A program made the position numbers and the translations under genes. The notes under the pieces are model-generated. The model saw nothing but the letters and a program-made list of their open reading frames with translations. It had not been told where the DNA came from and did no database searches. A stretch of 64,000 nt of DNA from Zeugodacus cucurbitae (lineage: Eukaryota > Arthropoda > Insecta > Diptera > Tephritidae), in the NCBI RefSeq assembly GCF_028554725.1, contig NC_071671.1, positions 69,992,001 through 70,056,000 on the forward strand. Reading direction: 5' to 3'. Shown here piece after piece: positions 10,109 through 22,189 of the stretch. Numbering within the stretch: position 1 is the first letter of the stretch; every line of letters starts with the position of its first letter.

Positions 10109-11082
10109 TCCTCCCTTTGTATGGGAGGTGGGCGTGGTTATTATCCGATTTCTTTCATTTTTGGACTGTATTAAGAAGTGGCTAAAAAAACCGACTGCAG
10201 AAAGTTTGGTTTATATAGCTCTACTGGTTTCCGAGATATGTACAAAAAACCTATTTGGGGGCCGGGCCACGCCCACTTCCCCAAAAAAATTACATCCAAA
10301 TATGCACCTTCATAGTGCGATCCTTCATACCAAATTTTATTTCCATAGCTTTATTTACCTACGTAGACAGTCAAGCTGCAATCAAGGCAACAACCTCGGT
10401 TTGCATTTCGGCCAAAAGTGTTTTGGATACCAGGGTGGCAGTGGAGAGGGCTGCTAGGAACACTTGTCTTCACTTCTACTGGGTGCCAGGGCATAAAGGC
10501 ATTGAAGGCAACGAGATTGTTGACGAAATTGCCAAGAGGGGCGTAAAACTGTCTTCCGGAAACGCGACCGACATTGGCAAACCCATGCACTGTCTGTACG
10601 ATGATCTGGACAGGGGCATGAAAAGGAGAATCCTAACACGGTGGACAAATATACCAAGGTGTAAAACCGCTAAAGCCATGTGTAAAGCCGTAGACCAGAA
10701 ATACACCAAACTCATTCTGTCACTCGATAGAAGGGACTGCAGGAGCTTGGTGGGAATACTCACAGGTGGCGGCACATGCCTACAAAATGGGACTTACGGA
10801 TCGGGAAGACTGCAGGAAATGTCAAGAGCAAGGTGCAATAGAAACAATGAAGCATCTTCTGTGCTCCTGCCCTGCATTGTCAAGACAACGACTTCGCTAC
10901 TTGGGGGCCTCACGGACGGACGGACGGACAGTCAGACATTCGGATTTGAACTCCACTCTTCACCCTGATCACTTTGGTATATATAACCCTATATCTAACT
11001 CGTTTAGTTTTGGGTGTTACAAACAACCGTTATGTGAACAAAACTATAATTCTCTCTAGCAACTTTGTTGCGAGAGTATAAA
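10109..11082 (-). mobile_element. DINE-1-like Helentron copy C, reverse orientation, with captured retrotransposon DNA
   Basis: Read on the minus strand, the right end (11082) is the family 5' terminus TATACTCTCGCAACAAAG, followed by the GTCY microsatellite (about 10912-10936). The left end near 10109 breaks off inside the core (CCTCCCATACAAAGG), so the 3' half is missing. The core between the microsatellite and the 'gccataactaagcc' region is replaced by a non-LTR retrotransposon fragment (10358-10915). The matching empty site in unit 1 is near 4472-4500. Confidence 0.8.
10358..10915 (+). pseudogene. fragment of a non-LTR retrotransposon ORF2: RNase H domain and C-terminal zinc-knuckle
   Basis: The plus frame from about 10360 reads YVDSQAAIKA, then YWVPGHKGIEGNEIVDEIAKRG, the core motifs of the RNase H domain of I/Jockey/R1-type elements with two of the acidic residues in place. 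After LTG the frame shifts near 10765 and continues in another frame as KMGLTDREDCRKCQEQG, then HLLCSCPALSRQRLRYLG, the Cys/His tail of the same ORF2. Reverse transcriptase and the N-terminal part of RNase H are absent. The frameshift and truncation make it non-functional. It lies wholly within DINE-1-like copy C. Confidence 0.85.
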
Positions 11083-11433
11083 TATACTTCAGTGTAGATT
11101 AATGTGAAAATTTGAAAAAAATTTCAAGTAATAAAAAAATTATACAATTTTATAACTTTTGCATGAATTTGAAATAATTCTTAGAATTTTGTACTCATCT
11201 ACACGCAGATGCAGAATTATAAATTTTAAAGTGAATCACCACTGTACCACCACGTACAGCAACGCCCCATTAATGACATTCTTAATTTGAATAATGGCTA
11301 ATAAATATTTTTAAAATTAATTTATGAAATATAAAAGAACAACAAAGACGGTACAATTCTTGGAAAAGAAAATTAATAAATAAACTGTTTTCTAGTTTTA
11401 TTATCACACCTTTGTTTATATATCTGTCTGGTT

Positions 11434-12273
11434 TTATACTCTCGCAACAAAAGTTGCTAAGAGAGTATATTAGTTTTGTTCACGTAACGGTTCTTTTGTA
11501 AGTCATAAAACTAAACGAGTTAGATACAGAGTTATATATACCAAAATGATGAGGATGACGAAATCCGTCTGTCTGTCCGTCAGAGCTATAACTAAGCCAT
11601 AAATAAAAGGATTACACTAGAAAGGGGCCTATTTTAAAGTAATTTTTTTTAGAAAGTGCAAAGTAAAAGTTTTTTGTACATCTCATCTCATAAACTACTA
11701 AATATATATCAACCAACCTCTCTAGGATCGCTTCTTTTAGCCGATTCCCAGTCTAAAAATCTAAGGAAATCAGATAACCACGCTTACCTCTCACACAAAA
11801 GTTATGTTGAACATGACTCGAACATGAGGACCTTGAAGATTGCGGCTAATTTTTTATTGAAAATATCGGTAAATCTCTCAGATATTCTAAATAAATTCAA
11901 AGGAGATGTGTTCCTTCTAACAGTGTTCGTCTGTGCCAAAAATGGGCAAAAACAAGTCAATAAATCATCTAGCCTTCATATGCCTCATATTCGCATTTTC
12001 AAACTTTCGGTGGACTTTATACCGTATACTATATAGTTAGATGTCTTAGCAGAATTAACTGAACGTAATATCTTTGATAGAATGTAGCTTGGTGGCGAAA
12101 GTAGTTGAAATAAGACCAGGAATTACTTCGTCCTTATTTTTGGTTGGATTATTGGTTTTCAGTGGACTTCATTCCGAATATATGGGTCAGATTGTGTATT
12201 CTCTTAATAAAAATATATGAATAAAGAGAGTATATAATGCTCGGTTCACCCGAACTTAGCCCTTCCTTACTTG
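11434..12273 (+). mobile_element. DINE-1-like Helentron copy E, internally deleted
   Basis: The left end is TTTATACTCTCGCAACAAAA, with a short GTCTGTCC microsatellite (about 11568-11580). The right end has the hairpin CTCGGTTCACCCGAAC and CCTTCCTTACTTGT. It is followed by the same sequence (TTTTCTTTATATTTC) that follows copy A, so A and E are the same ancestral insertion. The open frame at 11656-12036 is within element DNA and is not a gene. Confidence 0.8.
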
Positions 12274-12546
12274 TTTTTCTTTATATTTCATAATATTCTT
12301 TATAAGTTATATATTAAATCTTCATTAAGGTAATTAGCAGAGCATGAGAGATTAAAAATTGAGATAATATAAAATGTTTGGGCATATGCGAGTTTGTGTA
12401 TACCTTAGTTGTTTATATTTCACATAATTAAAACAAAGAGTAAACGTTTCTCATATTTGCCAACAATCAAAATACGAACACTTGCGTGAATTATATATGT
12501 ACTTATTAGAAGAGGTAAGAGTGAATAGAATTTTTGAGAGTTCTTG

Positions 12547-12581
12547 TATAAATATAGATTCGCTAACAGTCGAGTGTCAGT
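12547..12581 (+). promoter_or_regulatory. core promoter of FReD gene 2 (TATA box and initiator)
   Basis: TATAAATA starts at 12547 and a TCAGTG initiator has its A at 12579, 32 bases downstream. This places the transcription start after the upstream in-frame codons (from 12482), which is why the ATG at 12599 is chosen as the start. Confidence 0.72.
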
Positions 12582-12598
12582 GCAAAAAAGCATACGAG

Positions 12599-13456
12599 AT
12601 GGTCGTTTCGTACATGTTGGTGAAGGCTACGCTGTTGCTGCTCTACTTGGCCACCGCTTTGGCGTACATATTGAACGATGGGTCCAATACGAGATCTCTA
12701 CCTTCCAACTGTGTGGAGGCAGTGCGCTTTGCAGGTTCGAACGCTAAAAGCGACATCTACCAAATACGCTTACCGTTAAAGGGTTGGGAAGATCGACCCT
12801 TCTACGTTTACTGTTTACTCGATGGCAATGGTGGTGAGCCCTGGTTGTTGGTGCACCGTAGACAGAGCGGACACATCGACTTCAATCGCAACTGGAATGA
12901 TTATAAAGTTGGCTTCGGAAACTTGGAGACAAATTTCTGGATTGGTCTGGATAAACTGCATGCGCTCACACAAGTGCAACTCAATGAGCTACAAATCGAA
13001 TTGCATGATTTCAAGGATACCGTTAAGTACGCCCACTATGATAGTTTCGCGGTAGGCGGGGAAAACGAAAAATACGCTTTGAATATTTTGGGAAAATATT
13101 CTGGAAGTGCAGGCGATTCCTTGCTCGGATATCATGATGGCCAAAAGTTCAGTACATACGACCAGGATAACGATAATACGACTGCGAATTGTGCGGAGTA
13201 TTTCAAAGGTGGCTGGTGGTACAATAGGTGCCTCTTTGGGTAAAATGCAATTCGAAAGTTTTGTAAAGTGTTTTGTCTAAATATTATTCCTGTCTTCTTT
13301 AGTAACCTAAATGGCGATTATCTGAACAGCACTCAGACATCAAATTGGAGAGGTATCATCTGGGATTCATGGCACGGTCATTTTTATTCGTTGAAATATA
13401 CGCACATGGCTATAAGGCCAAGATATAGTGCTGACATAAGTGTAGAAAGATGTTGA
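12599..13456 (+). CDS. secreted fibrinogen-related (FReD) protein, gene 2
   Basis: The coding sequence is join(12599..13239, 13303..13456), 264 residues. The 63-base intron (GTAAAATG to TTCTTTAG) is in the same place and phase as in gene 1. A signal peptide covers about residues 1-22 (ATALA), followed by a fibrinogen C-terminal domain with FYVYC, NRNWNDYKVGFG, FWIGLDKLHALT, the calcium-site YDQDNDN, NCAEY, GGWWYNRC and MAIRPRY. The protein is near identical to gene 1 across the central part of the domain but differs at the mature N-terminus and clearly in the last 65 residues, where gene 1 reads KWRGGNYS and gene 2 reads SWHGHFYS. In this family that region forms part of the binding face, so the two may differ in ligand. 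Role beyond a secreted, calcium-binding recognition protein is not known. Confidence 0.93.
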
Positions 13457-13757
13457 AATGATAAATGAAGACTAATTCAAAAGTCGTAACTCATTTCGTT
13501 TAACATTTAACAGAAATTAAATGAAATAATTAATAAACAAATAAATTATTCGTTGATCATGTTGCTGATGTTTGGCTGAAAGAGATATATTCTTTCTACT
13601 TCTGTTTTTAGCAGATCCGAGAGTGTTCTCGAAATAAATCAAAAAATCAAATGCATGTTCGTATTTTACTTTCAAACTATTCGTATATATCTTTCTTTCT
13701 CTCTCTGTCTCTCTCTTTTTCTTCAGCAGCTTTTCTTAAGTATGTAGATTTCATGAA

Positions 13758-13888
13758 TTTTATACTCTCGAAATATGATGGACAGGCTATGATAGTTTTG
13801 TTCACCTATACCTAGGAGAACGAGACTAGTTGAATTCCGGATATCTGCCTATCTGATTGTACATCTAAACAAGCAAGCGATAACTGAA
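13758..13888 (+). mobile_element. degraded 5' fragment of a DINE-1-like element
   Basis: TTTATACTCTCGAAATATG followed by family words (TAGTTTTGTTCACC, GCGATAACTGAAGT). It is the counterpart of 8108-8281 and marks the 3' end of duplication unit 2. Confidence 0.5.
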
Positions 13889-14286
13889 GTGAAAATTTAA
13901 ATTCTTTTCCTGCCATTGAACTTTATGTATTGAGACAGTATCAAATGTACAACCGTGCTTAACACTTCTTCACTTACTCATTCTTTATTTTCATATTAAT
14001 GCCTTATTTCTGGATATTAAAATTAACAAAACTTATCTTGAAATATTCATCAATTATTTAAAATACAATAATACAATAAACATACAATATCAATCGCACA
14101 AATCAACTACTCAATATGCCCAACGACCCTCCGCTCCCCTCACAGTCTGTTCAGTCAAACAGTCCGAATACGTGAATTTGCTCATTTTGGTCCACAGGCA
14201 TTGCTGCCATCGTCGATGGGCGTGCGGCATGTGACAGGCTACATATTTACAAACACGTCGACACCGGCGGGCATAATAAATGTTCC
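13889..14286. other. non-coding spacer between unit 2 and the outer repeat
   Basis: AT-rich sequence without a recognisable gene. The small open frames on the minus strand here have no family features. Confidence 0.5.
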
Positions 14287-16030
14287 AATATGCTAAACCG
14301 AAATTCAAGACACAAGTTGAGCGAAGGATATTTGTATGCGGTGTGTGCGGTTGCGGGACCTGCAGTCATACGCTGACGCAACAGCTCGTCAAAGGGATGC
14401 GCAACAGTTATTCAGATACTCCGATAGAGTAGGAGAAGGGCGCCCAAATCATCGCACAACTGGCTGAGCGTCTGAGTGGTTTATGGGCAGAAACTATTGT
14501 AACTAGCTGCCAGTTGCAGCAATGCTGTTTACTAATAAACTCTTTGCTATATTAGATTATAAAGCAAAAATCCAGCAAACGCTCTTCTGAAGTATGCTGG
14601 GGTGCTGGCGTTTGATGACGAGGTGAGTGGGGTATGGAAATTGTGGCAAATATTAATGAATTTTATTGAACACCGCAGTGAAGGAATGAACTGCAAAGTT
14701 ATGCGTGTCTAGTGGGAATGGATATTACAAGTTATTGGGTTATTTGCTGATGTGCTTAAGATTAATTTCGCTTGCTGCTTACTCGTCGGTGGGGTTCGTA
14801 AGTATTTGAAGGGTAGATATGTGAAGAAAGTTTCTTAATCTAGTTGCCGTTAATTTGACTATATATCTATAGGGTTGTATGGGTACTTTGAAACTATCGT
14901 TATGACATATTTTATTATATTTGCGGTTACAATGAGCTACTTGTAATCGCTTTAGTTTTTTTTATCCCATAGTTTTATTGCTTTGTCGATTGTGCCATGT
15001 TATGAAGAATCTGAGTAGGATGTAATAGTGTTCACTCAAACCATAAAAAAATAAAATAAAAAGAAACATTAAAATTTGGCCCAAATATGGGAATGTAAGA
15101 AACAAAAGGGATCTAACAGCCACTATAAGAAATGTTTGATAGTTTTGTAAAGACTTAGAAAGACTGCTTTATAAAAAGGAGAAAATATAGGATACCATCA
15201 GATCATCAGATATATAAATTGGAATGGCTTCGGAGCAAACAAGATCACAGAGGTTGGAAAGTATCAATAGTGGAGTATTAGTAGAACTAAATACCAGTAT
15301 AACTTGAAAGCAATCCTGTTTGAAAAATATGGTAGAAGTCTGTTTGCTCCTTAATTTAAAGAATATTGGATATAACTAATATATAGATATAAGAATAATA
15401 TATAAGAACTCATAGTCAAAAATCTTTTAAATGTCTTTAATAATAAGTAATATTGCTGTGGCAACTCTGATGCGACTTCTGGCAAAGCGTGACTATGACT
15501 TTATACGGAAAATATCAGTTAATTTGTATATAAAATATCTTTATGAAACAAGCTGAGTATCTTTTTCCTGATAACCGTGAGAACTGGTGCTAAAAATGCA
15601 TAAAATCGTTTCAGTACTTCTCCTAGCCATAATTTATTAATTATCTCTAAAAGGATATTCTATTTATTTACGATTACGATGATATATGTATATGGATATG
15701 TACACGAGTGCTTTGATTAAATATTTATGAACTCCAAACTTGATAAGATCTTCGGAATTTTAAATCCATATACTGTACTTCGATTGTAACATCATGTACA
15801 TATATGCATTTCAAGGAAATTTAATAGAAGTGCCCAGGTGTTGGAAGCTGAATGGAGGCGACCAATAATCTTAGTAGATGCTATCACATTTCACAAAAGT
15901 GAGTGTCGTGGAAATCGACACACTTTTTCAATAAAAAACTATGCATATGAGTCCACACTTGCAAATATTCCATACACATACTATACCTTATTCAAATATT
16001 TTACATGTGTGATAAAGCCAAGACTATACA
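14287..16030. repeat. right copy of the 1.75-kb outer direct repeat
   Basis: Matches 1-1777 in direct orientation with high identity and small indels (for example the dinucleotide-rich run near 15373-15400). No gene is seen inside it. It ends at AGACTATACA, exactly where copy D interrupts the left copy. Confidence 0.9.
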
Positions 16031-17400
16031 AAATCTTAGGCTAATCTGGAGTAAATTGACACCCAAGTGTGAGCAAAGAGTAAGCTGATGATGGCTTTAT
16101 TGGTGAAAATTGTTTTATTTGAAATGAGCAGCAAGGACAGAGGCACCACTACAAAAGACATTGATGCTAATCGCTTGCACCACATTCATATGTGTGTGTG
16201 TCCATGTGTGTTCGAAACAATGCAACGAAATCAGAATGAAGAGATTTCCGACACAAACTTAAGGCTGATAAGCGTCAACTCAATGCATGCAAATGACTGC
16301 AAATGACCAGAAATGCGAACAAATGTGCTCGAGCGCCTGGAAGATTAGTACGGCAAATTAGCAAGAGGACTAAAGCCAAACTGCCGAAAGCCGACGCATT
16401 TCACTGGTAATTTACGCACATGCGAACATGCATGAAGAGTGTGAAGAAATCGGAAATGCAGTAGCAACTGCCAACTGGGCACGACTCCAACGGCTTGTGG
16501 ACTTCTGTGGAAAGGCATTCACACTGCCATAGTCTTCATGTGAGTGGGCGTGCCATGTGACCGATAATGAATGAGTCGGTGGTGAGCACTTGGGTTAGGT
16601 GAATGCATGTGTGGCCGTTCGACTCATTTGTCACCTTTCGGACACACACACACACACATACAATTGTATATGCGGAATACTTAACATTTGTATGTATGAA
16701 GATGTGTGTGTGTGCTTGGCCACTTGAGTTACATAAAAATTGTGCACCGCAGACAATGCGACTCCTTGACCAGCCAAAATGGCAAACAAATAAGACATTG
16801 AACGTGAAAGAAAATAGGAAAAATGTATAATAATGTCGGACAACAATGCCAGCGAGAAGATATGTGAGCTCGGCTTTGTGTGCAGCATAAAAACGGAAAG
16901 TATGTGGGAGGAGAAGGGCAGCGAAAGTAAGTAAGGCTACTTTCAAAGAGTGTAAGGCAAAAAAAAAAAAACAAACACAATAATGCAAATAACACTGCCG
17001 GGATCATAGGACAACATTTGAAAGAGATTTGCATTTGAAAGTGTCACCGCAAAGAAAGTGAAATAAATTCCAAACAACCGCACAATGGCGACTGCTTTTT
17101 TGCCAGTTTCCGAGCAATGCAACAACTCGACGATGCACAGTGTTTCGTTTATGAAAACGACTGACTAAATTTTTTAATTTGCACATATTATTTTTGGCAA
17201 ACTTCCTAAATATTAAAGTCATTTTAGGTTTGAATCTAACTTAATCGAGCTTCAATTTTGTTCGGAGTTGAAGTGACTTTTATTTAAAAAAAAAAATTTT
17301 AAAAGTAGTATAGTATTTTTTTCACGTCGGTCTCACCTACGGTGTAATGGGAGCAAGTAGGAACATCACCTACTATTCTCTTGCAATTTGCTTCTGGATG
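16031..17400. other. non-coding intergenic DNA with a CA microsatellite
   Basis: An (AC)n run lies at 16642-16657. Open frames on both strands here span simple repeats and have no family features. Nothing else is recognised. Confidence 0.5.
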
Positions 17401-17436
17401 AATGGCTCACTACCACCTGTTCTGACGCGAGATACT

Positions 17437-17830
17437 TCCGATCCAAAGTAAATTGCAAGAGGTCAAACGAACAGTTCAAGTAGGTCAATCTTTCCCTATT
17501 CATAGGAGTTCTAACTTGTCACTGTCTTATCGGGTTTCACCCGGTCAAACTGAAAATTTTACCGAACCTAACTGCAGGATCTGCTTGGAGGAGGATGAGG
17601 TACAATTTTCCCAACATTTGCCTTTAGAGTGCACCGCCTTTGATAGATCTCGGATATAGAAGTATGTAATAAACCTCTGCAGATTTGTGATAGGTTCTAG
17701 GCGTTTTGTCGATTCTTAAATTTAAGTGGCGGTCAATTTTTTTTGGCATCACAAAGGACTGCCCTTAATAATCTAAGTGTGTTTGCTTTTAGGTAATAAC
17801 CATCGAACCTAACCTATAGTAGTTTTTTTT
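17437..17830 (+). mobile_element. 3' end of a non-LTR retrotransposon (plus orientation)
   Basis: The frame at 17453-17659 ends NCRICLEEDE, then FSQHLPLECTAFDRSRI: the C-x2-C...H-x4-C pattern and CPAF-like tail of non-LTR ORF2 proteins. The following DNA (GGCATCACAAAGGACTG near 17744 and TCTAAGTG), the 3' words CGAACCTAACCTA and a run of T form a typical tail. The match to 22190-22473 in the opposite strand shows both are the same family. Confidence 0.65.
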
Positions 17831-20800
17831 TTTTAATTAAAAGTGCGAAATACGATAGGATTTTAAAAGAAATCTGTTAAAAGGAAGCGAAAGAAATCGA
17901 TAGATGCTCGACAACAGTTAAATATGTATTTTTATCGAAGGAAAATGTTGGCAGCCGAACTAGGCCGAAACCAAAGTGAACGGATAACTGTCTCCAGTAG
18001 CAGCATATTTCATTTTTATTGAATAGTGCATTTTAAGTGTTCTCAAATCTCTCTTGAACCCCAATTTAATACTGTTTTCATATATTCAGGAAATATTTTA
18101 TAATTCATCGTTAATCTTACGTTAAAAAACTGGGCATAAGAGTAAGGTATTTAATGAGATATACTTGCCATATTCAATGAAAGGGTCAAAACTTGAAGAA
18201 TCGCCCATATTTATATTAACATCTAGGAGCTATACTCAAATATAATCTAGTATAGCGTAAATGAATTGATATACAAACTGAGTTTGAAATTTACCAGAAA
18301 AAAGTGTAAAATGATCCACTGTGACCCGTTTTGAAATGTGTGAAATTAAGCAGTTAGTTTGTAACACTTCAATATGCTCATATTCACATATTTTAACACA
18401 CCTATATATGCATATGTATAGGTGTGAAAGTGTTCACACGTAAGTAGCTATTTCGCCAGTGACCATCTGACAATTGTTGGATATTTTTTGAGGCGTAGCT
18501 TCTGTAGACACGCCGGCGACTACTGTTTTCACAGATTACAATGTGTGGGCGGCGATTTAGGCCGATAAGAACAAAGCAATTTTCTCACTAATAAAACACT
18601 TTACTAAGAAGCGTGTCGGCAATTTCGAGAAAAAATTCAGATCACGGAAATTATTATTTTTTCTCACTGTCCAGCTAGTCAATGAATACAAACAAAAAGT
18701 TTAAATATACTTATGAAATAAAATATTTAAATATTAACACATTTTAATTACCAAATTTAATGAATGATCCAATCTAATATATTCCAATGCTTAAATGATT
18801 ACAAAAACATCTACATTTTATGTGATTTTAAACATAATTAAATCATCTAAAACATATGTGCAGTATCTATTCACATTTACCCCCTCCATCCTCTGATGTG
18901 TACACATTCAACAGACGACAAGAATAGTTAGCGCACATAACATCTACTCCTACACCCAATTACGAGGTTAAATTACTACAATCTGTTTACTAATCCAAAA
19001 GAAGCGAAACGAGATTTGCGTCGGTGTGAGCACGTCTTCCAGCACCGTGCGCAACTGAGAGATGGTATGCTGTTGATATGGGATAGAGGGGGGCTGACTG
19101 GTGGGCAGCCGCAGCATACCTGTAGAGCAGTCTGTGTTTTGTGGTAGCATGAAGGTGAGGCAGACGACGACAATAACCTATCCGTTTCTAGCTGAGTGTG
19201 CGTGTGCTTAGCACTGTGGAGGTGTTGAGGTAATATTTCCATCCAATGAGAATGTAGCAGCAAGAGCGCATGCTCCCTGAGTCGATGACGTCACGGCGAC
19301 TATTAAGACCGATGAGAGCGAGTAATGCTGGTTGCTACACTCTTTGAATATTAACTAAAAAAATGACGAAGTGTGAAAATTACAAAAACTAAACACATTT
19401 CAAATTAATTCAATATTGTAGCAAATAATCTGAAGTGTTTCAATGAAGTTAAGAACAAATGTTTTATAATTTAAGTGAATAGCGGAGAATTCGGTTGTGA
19501 CGGATCATCAGATAGCCATATTATTGTGGTTATCTTTAGGAATTTTTAATTTGATTCGATTTGATTTTGTAGCAGAGAGTTCTAATGTTCCTGTTTATGG
19601 TTGAATATAGTTTTGAGACAACTAAAGCTGTTTCCCTTAGTTTTATTTAATTTACTTTTTTAATAAAACTTTCTAGATTTTTCGAGCCTTAATCAGGAAC
19701 TTGTTATAGCAGATCGTCTTTAATTGAAGCACATATTTAAAAAAAACATACAATTTTCATAAGTGTTGTATAAAATGATTGACTCCTATTTTCTCTTTAT
19801 TAAGGATTTAGAACTTTTTGTGTAATGTATTATTACTTAGAGGTGGAAAGATGATGCCTGGAGAGCTACGTGTGTTAACTGTGAGTTAAAGCTTTAACTT
19901 GGCTAGTTGGAGTGATCTTAATAGTTTTTGAACGCGTCTGTGAAATTGACAGAAAAAAATAGAAATTATCTTTATATCGATTTTGACATAACACTTACGG
20001 GGTGAGGTGGGTTTCAAAGATTGAAATTAAGGTAATTTTTTTACACTAGATTTACGGACACGAAATCCGTAATTTTGAATTTTATGTTAAAATCCGATTT
20101 TGTTGTAAATTATTTATCAAATTTAATATAAAATTTTAAAATTTTTATTCACTGTTATCTTCCATATATATTATGTAAACTCCACCTTGGCTGTACCTAT
20201 GTTTCTGTTTCTATGTTAAGAAATTTTAAGCATTAAATCGCAAACCCATTAAATTGACTTTCGGTCCTTAACTAGATAATGTATTAACTAGATAATATAT
20301 TAACTAGTATTCTAAATCATGTGCACCTATACGAAAAATTTAGTTTTGAGATAATCGCGCTTAAAGTTTTACATGCAGACTGACGATGGTCATGGGCGGA
20401 ATTTCCAAATTTCTTATCTTTAGAATTTCACTCGGATCGATTTGATATTTTTGGATAATAATATTTTTAAAATTTTAAAACCCATTTTGAGAAGGAAATT
20501 GAATGTTAGTTTTTCGAAATGACAGTATTTTTATTTAATATTACTCGATGTTTCAGTTATTATTACCTCTATAATGTAAGTTTGAATTTAGCGGTGAATA
20601 TTTGTTTCAGCTCATTTCATGATTTTCCCGAAATATATATATAATTTGATAGAACTCTGTCATTACCGAACTATTAGTGAATTTTATTTTGCAGTTCCGT
20701 TTATAATTTGACTTAATAGGCGACCGAATACCTTTACCTTGCTGACAGGTGATTTAACTATGTAACGTAGGTATTTGACTTGCAAGTGTATGGTTATATA

Positions 20801-22189
20801 AAGTGAGGTTTCGAAAACCCTTTCAAATGCAAATGCTAATGTGTACCGCTACTGATTCTTATGTAATTACCTGCCGACATTTGCATAAATGCCTGAAATA
20901 TGTGCAATACGCGATTGCGGTAATCCAATGCACAAACAATTCTTTGAAGAGCCGCACAGCGAATGGCCATTGTTGGAGCACACACACAGCACAGAACAAT
21001 GCAGGCGTTGCTCAATACGGTTGCAAAATATTGGTAATTTCTTGAAATTCACAATTTAGTAAGATTGACGCCGGGCTACCTTGGGCTACTTGTGCAAGTA
21101 TTTGCGCGGCGCAATTTCTTGTGAAAACCACAACGCTTTGCTTTGTATTAATTAAGGACTCGAACTAAACTGCACAAGGATTATATGGCCGAGTTGTCCA
21201 CACAATACCCAAGCAGTGAGTGTGTGGAAAGGACAATAGCTTGCTGCCATTCTCCATTGTTGCATGTTCACTTGCTGCTTTTTGCTTTCACACACAAACA
21301 CACACACATCCATACAAAGTTGCAGTTGTAGATAGTTGTTCGTACGCCTTAGCACACCCGAAGGCATTCGCTATCTTTGAAACTGCGGCTCTGCGACTCT
21401 GCGGCACTCTTACCTGTCATTATATCGCTAATAGCTGCTAATGATTTTAAATCTAATGTAGGCCGCTTTTGTTCTTAAGTAGTTTTTCACAAATTTATGC
21501 AAAATCATTACTTTCGTTACTAGCGGCAGCAATCGAGCGCATAGACTTCTCAATATCTCTATATGTATCTGTGTGTGTGTATGTGTGTGCGTCTTGTTCT
21601 AGGATTGCGTTACGCCATTGTGCAGCTGGCGACTCTGGTCCCGACACCCGCTTCAATGCATTTGCATTAGTTTTAGGACGCTCGGGATGATTTGCATTTT
21701 TTGGCCTTTTAAAGCCGCTTTAATTGGTATCATCAAATTTGTCGATGGCGTTCGACAGCGCGGCATATTTTTGTAATGTTTTCGGTTTTTTTGCTATGGC
21801 CAATTGAGTTTTCGTGTATTTAAGTATGCCTAACAAGGTTAATGATATGGAGGGTTGCCTATCAAATTACCTCAAACAAGACATCAAGATGGCCGTAATT
21901 AGCCTTTTAAAGTACACTTTTATCAATTCTCATGCAGGCACGGTACCATTTTGGGAAATAATAAGAGAGTTGCTGAAAATGGAGGAAGTAAAATCTCCTT
22001 TATAGAAATGCATTTAATTACCGGAATTATAGATGAAAGTTATATTTTAACTAAATACACTTATAGCCCTTAATAAAGTTCAGATTTTGTTTACATCAGT
22101 TTCAACTCGTTTGATAAACTGAAATGATTTTAGGGGAGTGATTTTTAGCAGTGAAAAATATTGATCTTAGATATTTAGGTTAAAGTGCA
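17831..22189. other. non-coding intergenic DNA
   Basis: No gene or recognisable transposon is supported. It contains TG/CA-rich microsatellites (for example 21571-21589) and AT-rich stretches. Small open frames such as those at 18968-19263, 20803-21052 and 21814-22005 show no family features. Confidence 0.5.

Larger units (their letters stand above)
8362..13886 (+). repeat. tandem duplication unit 2 (contains FReD gene 2)
   Basis: The unit begins at the junction with unit 1 (CTCTCTCAACAAG at 8363) and homology to unit 1 ends near AACTGAAGTGAAAA at 13886. Relative to unit 1 it has two clean insertions (8575-9962 and about 10109-11082) and lacks the nested elements at 5095-6525. Confidence 0.85.

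Noticed and set aside
10255..10968. Intact 237-residue RNase H gene
   Set aside because: The frame begins and ends in DINE-1-like DNA and is shifted before the Cys/His tail; it is a broken retrotransposon fragment.
11656..12036. 126-codon open frame
   Set aside because: It lies within a DINE-1-like element that has no coding role.
12482..12598. N-terminal extension of FReD gene 2
   Set aside because: The TATA box and initiator lie at 12547-12579 inside this stretch, so it is upstream of the transcription start; gene 1 has no matching extension.
16536..17222. Overlapping minus-strand frames of 60-150 codons
   Set aside because: They run through CA repeats and show no domain, signal or conserved motif.
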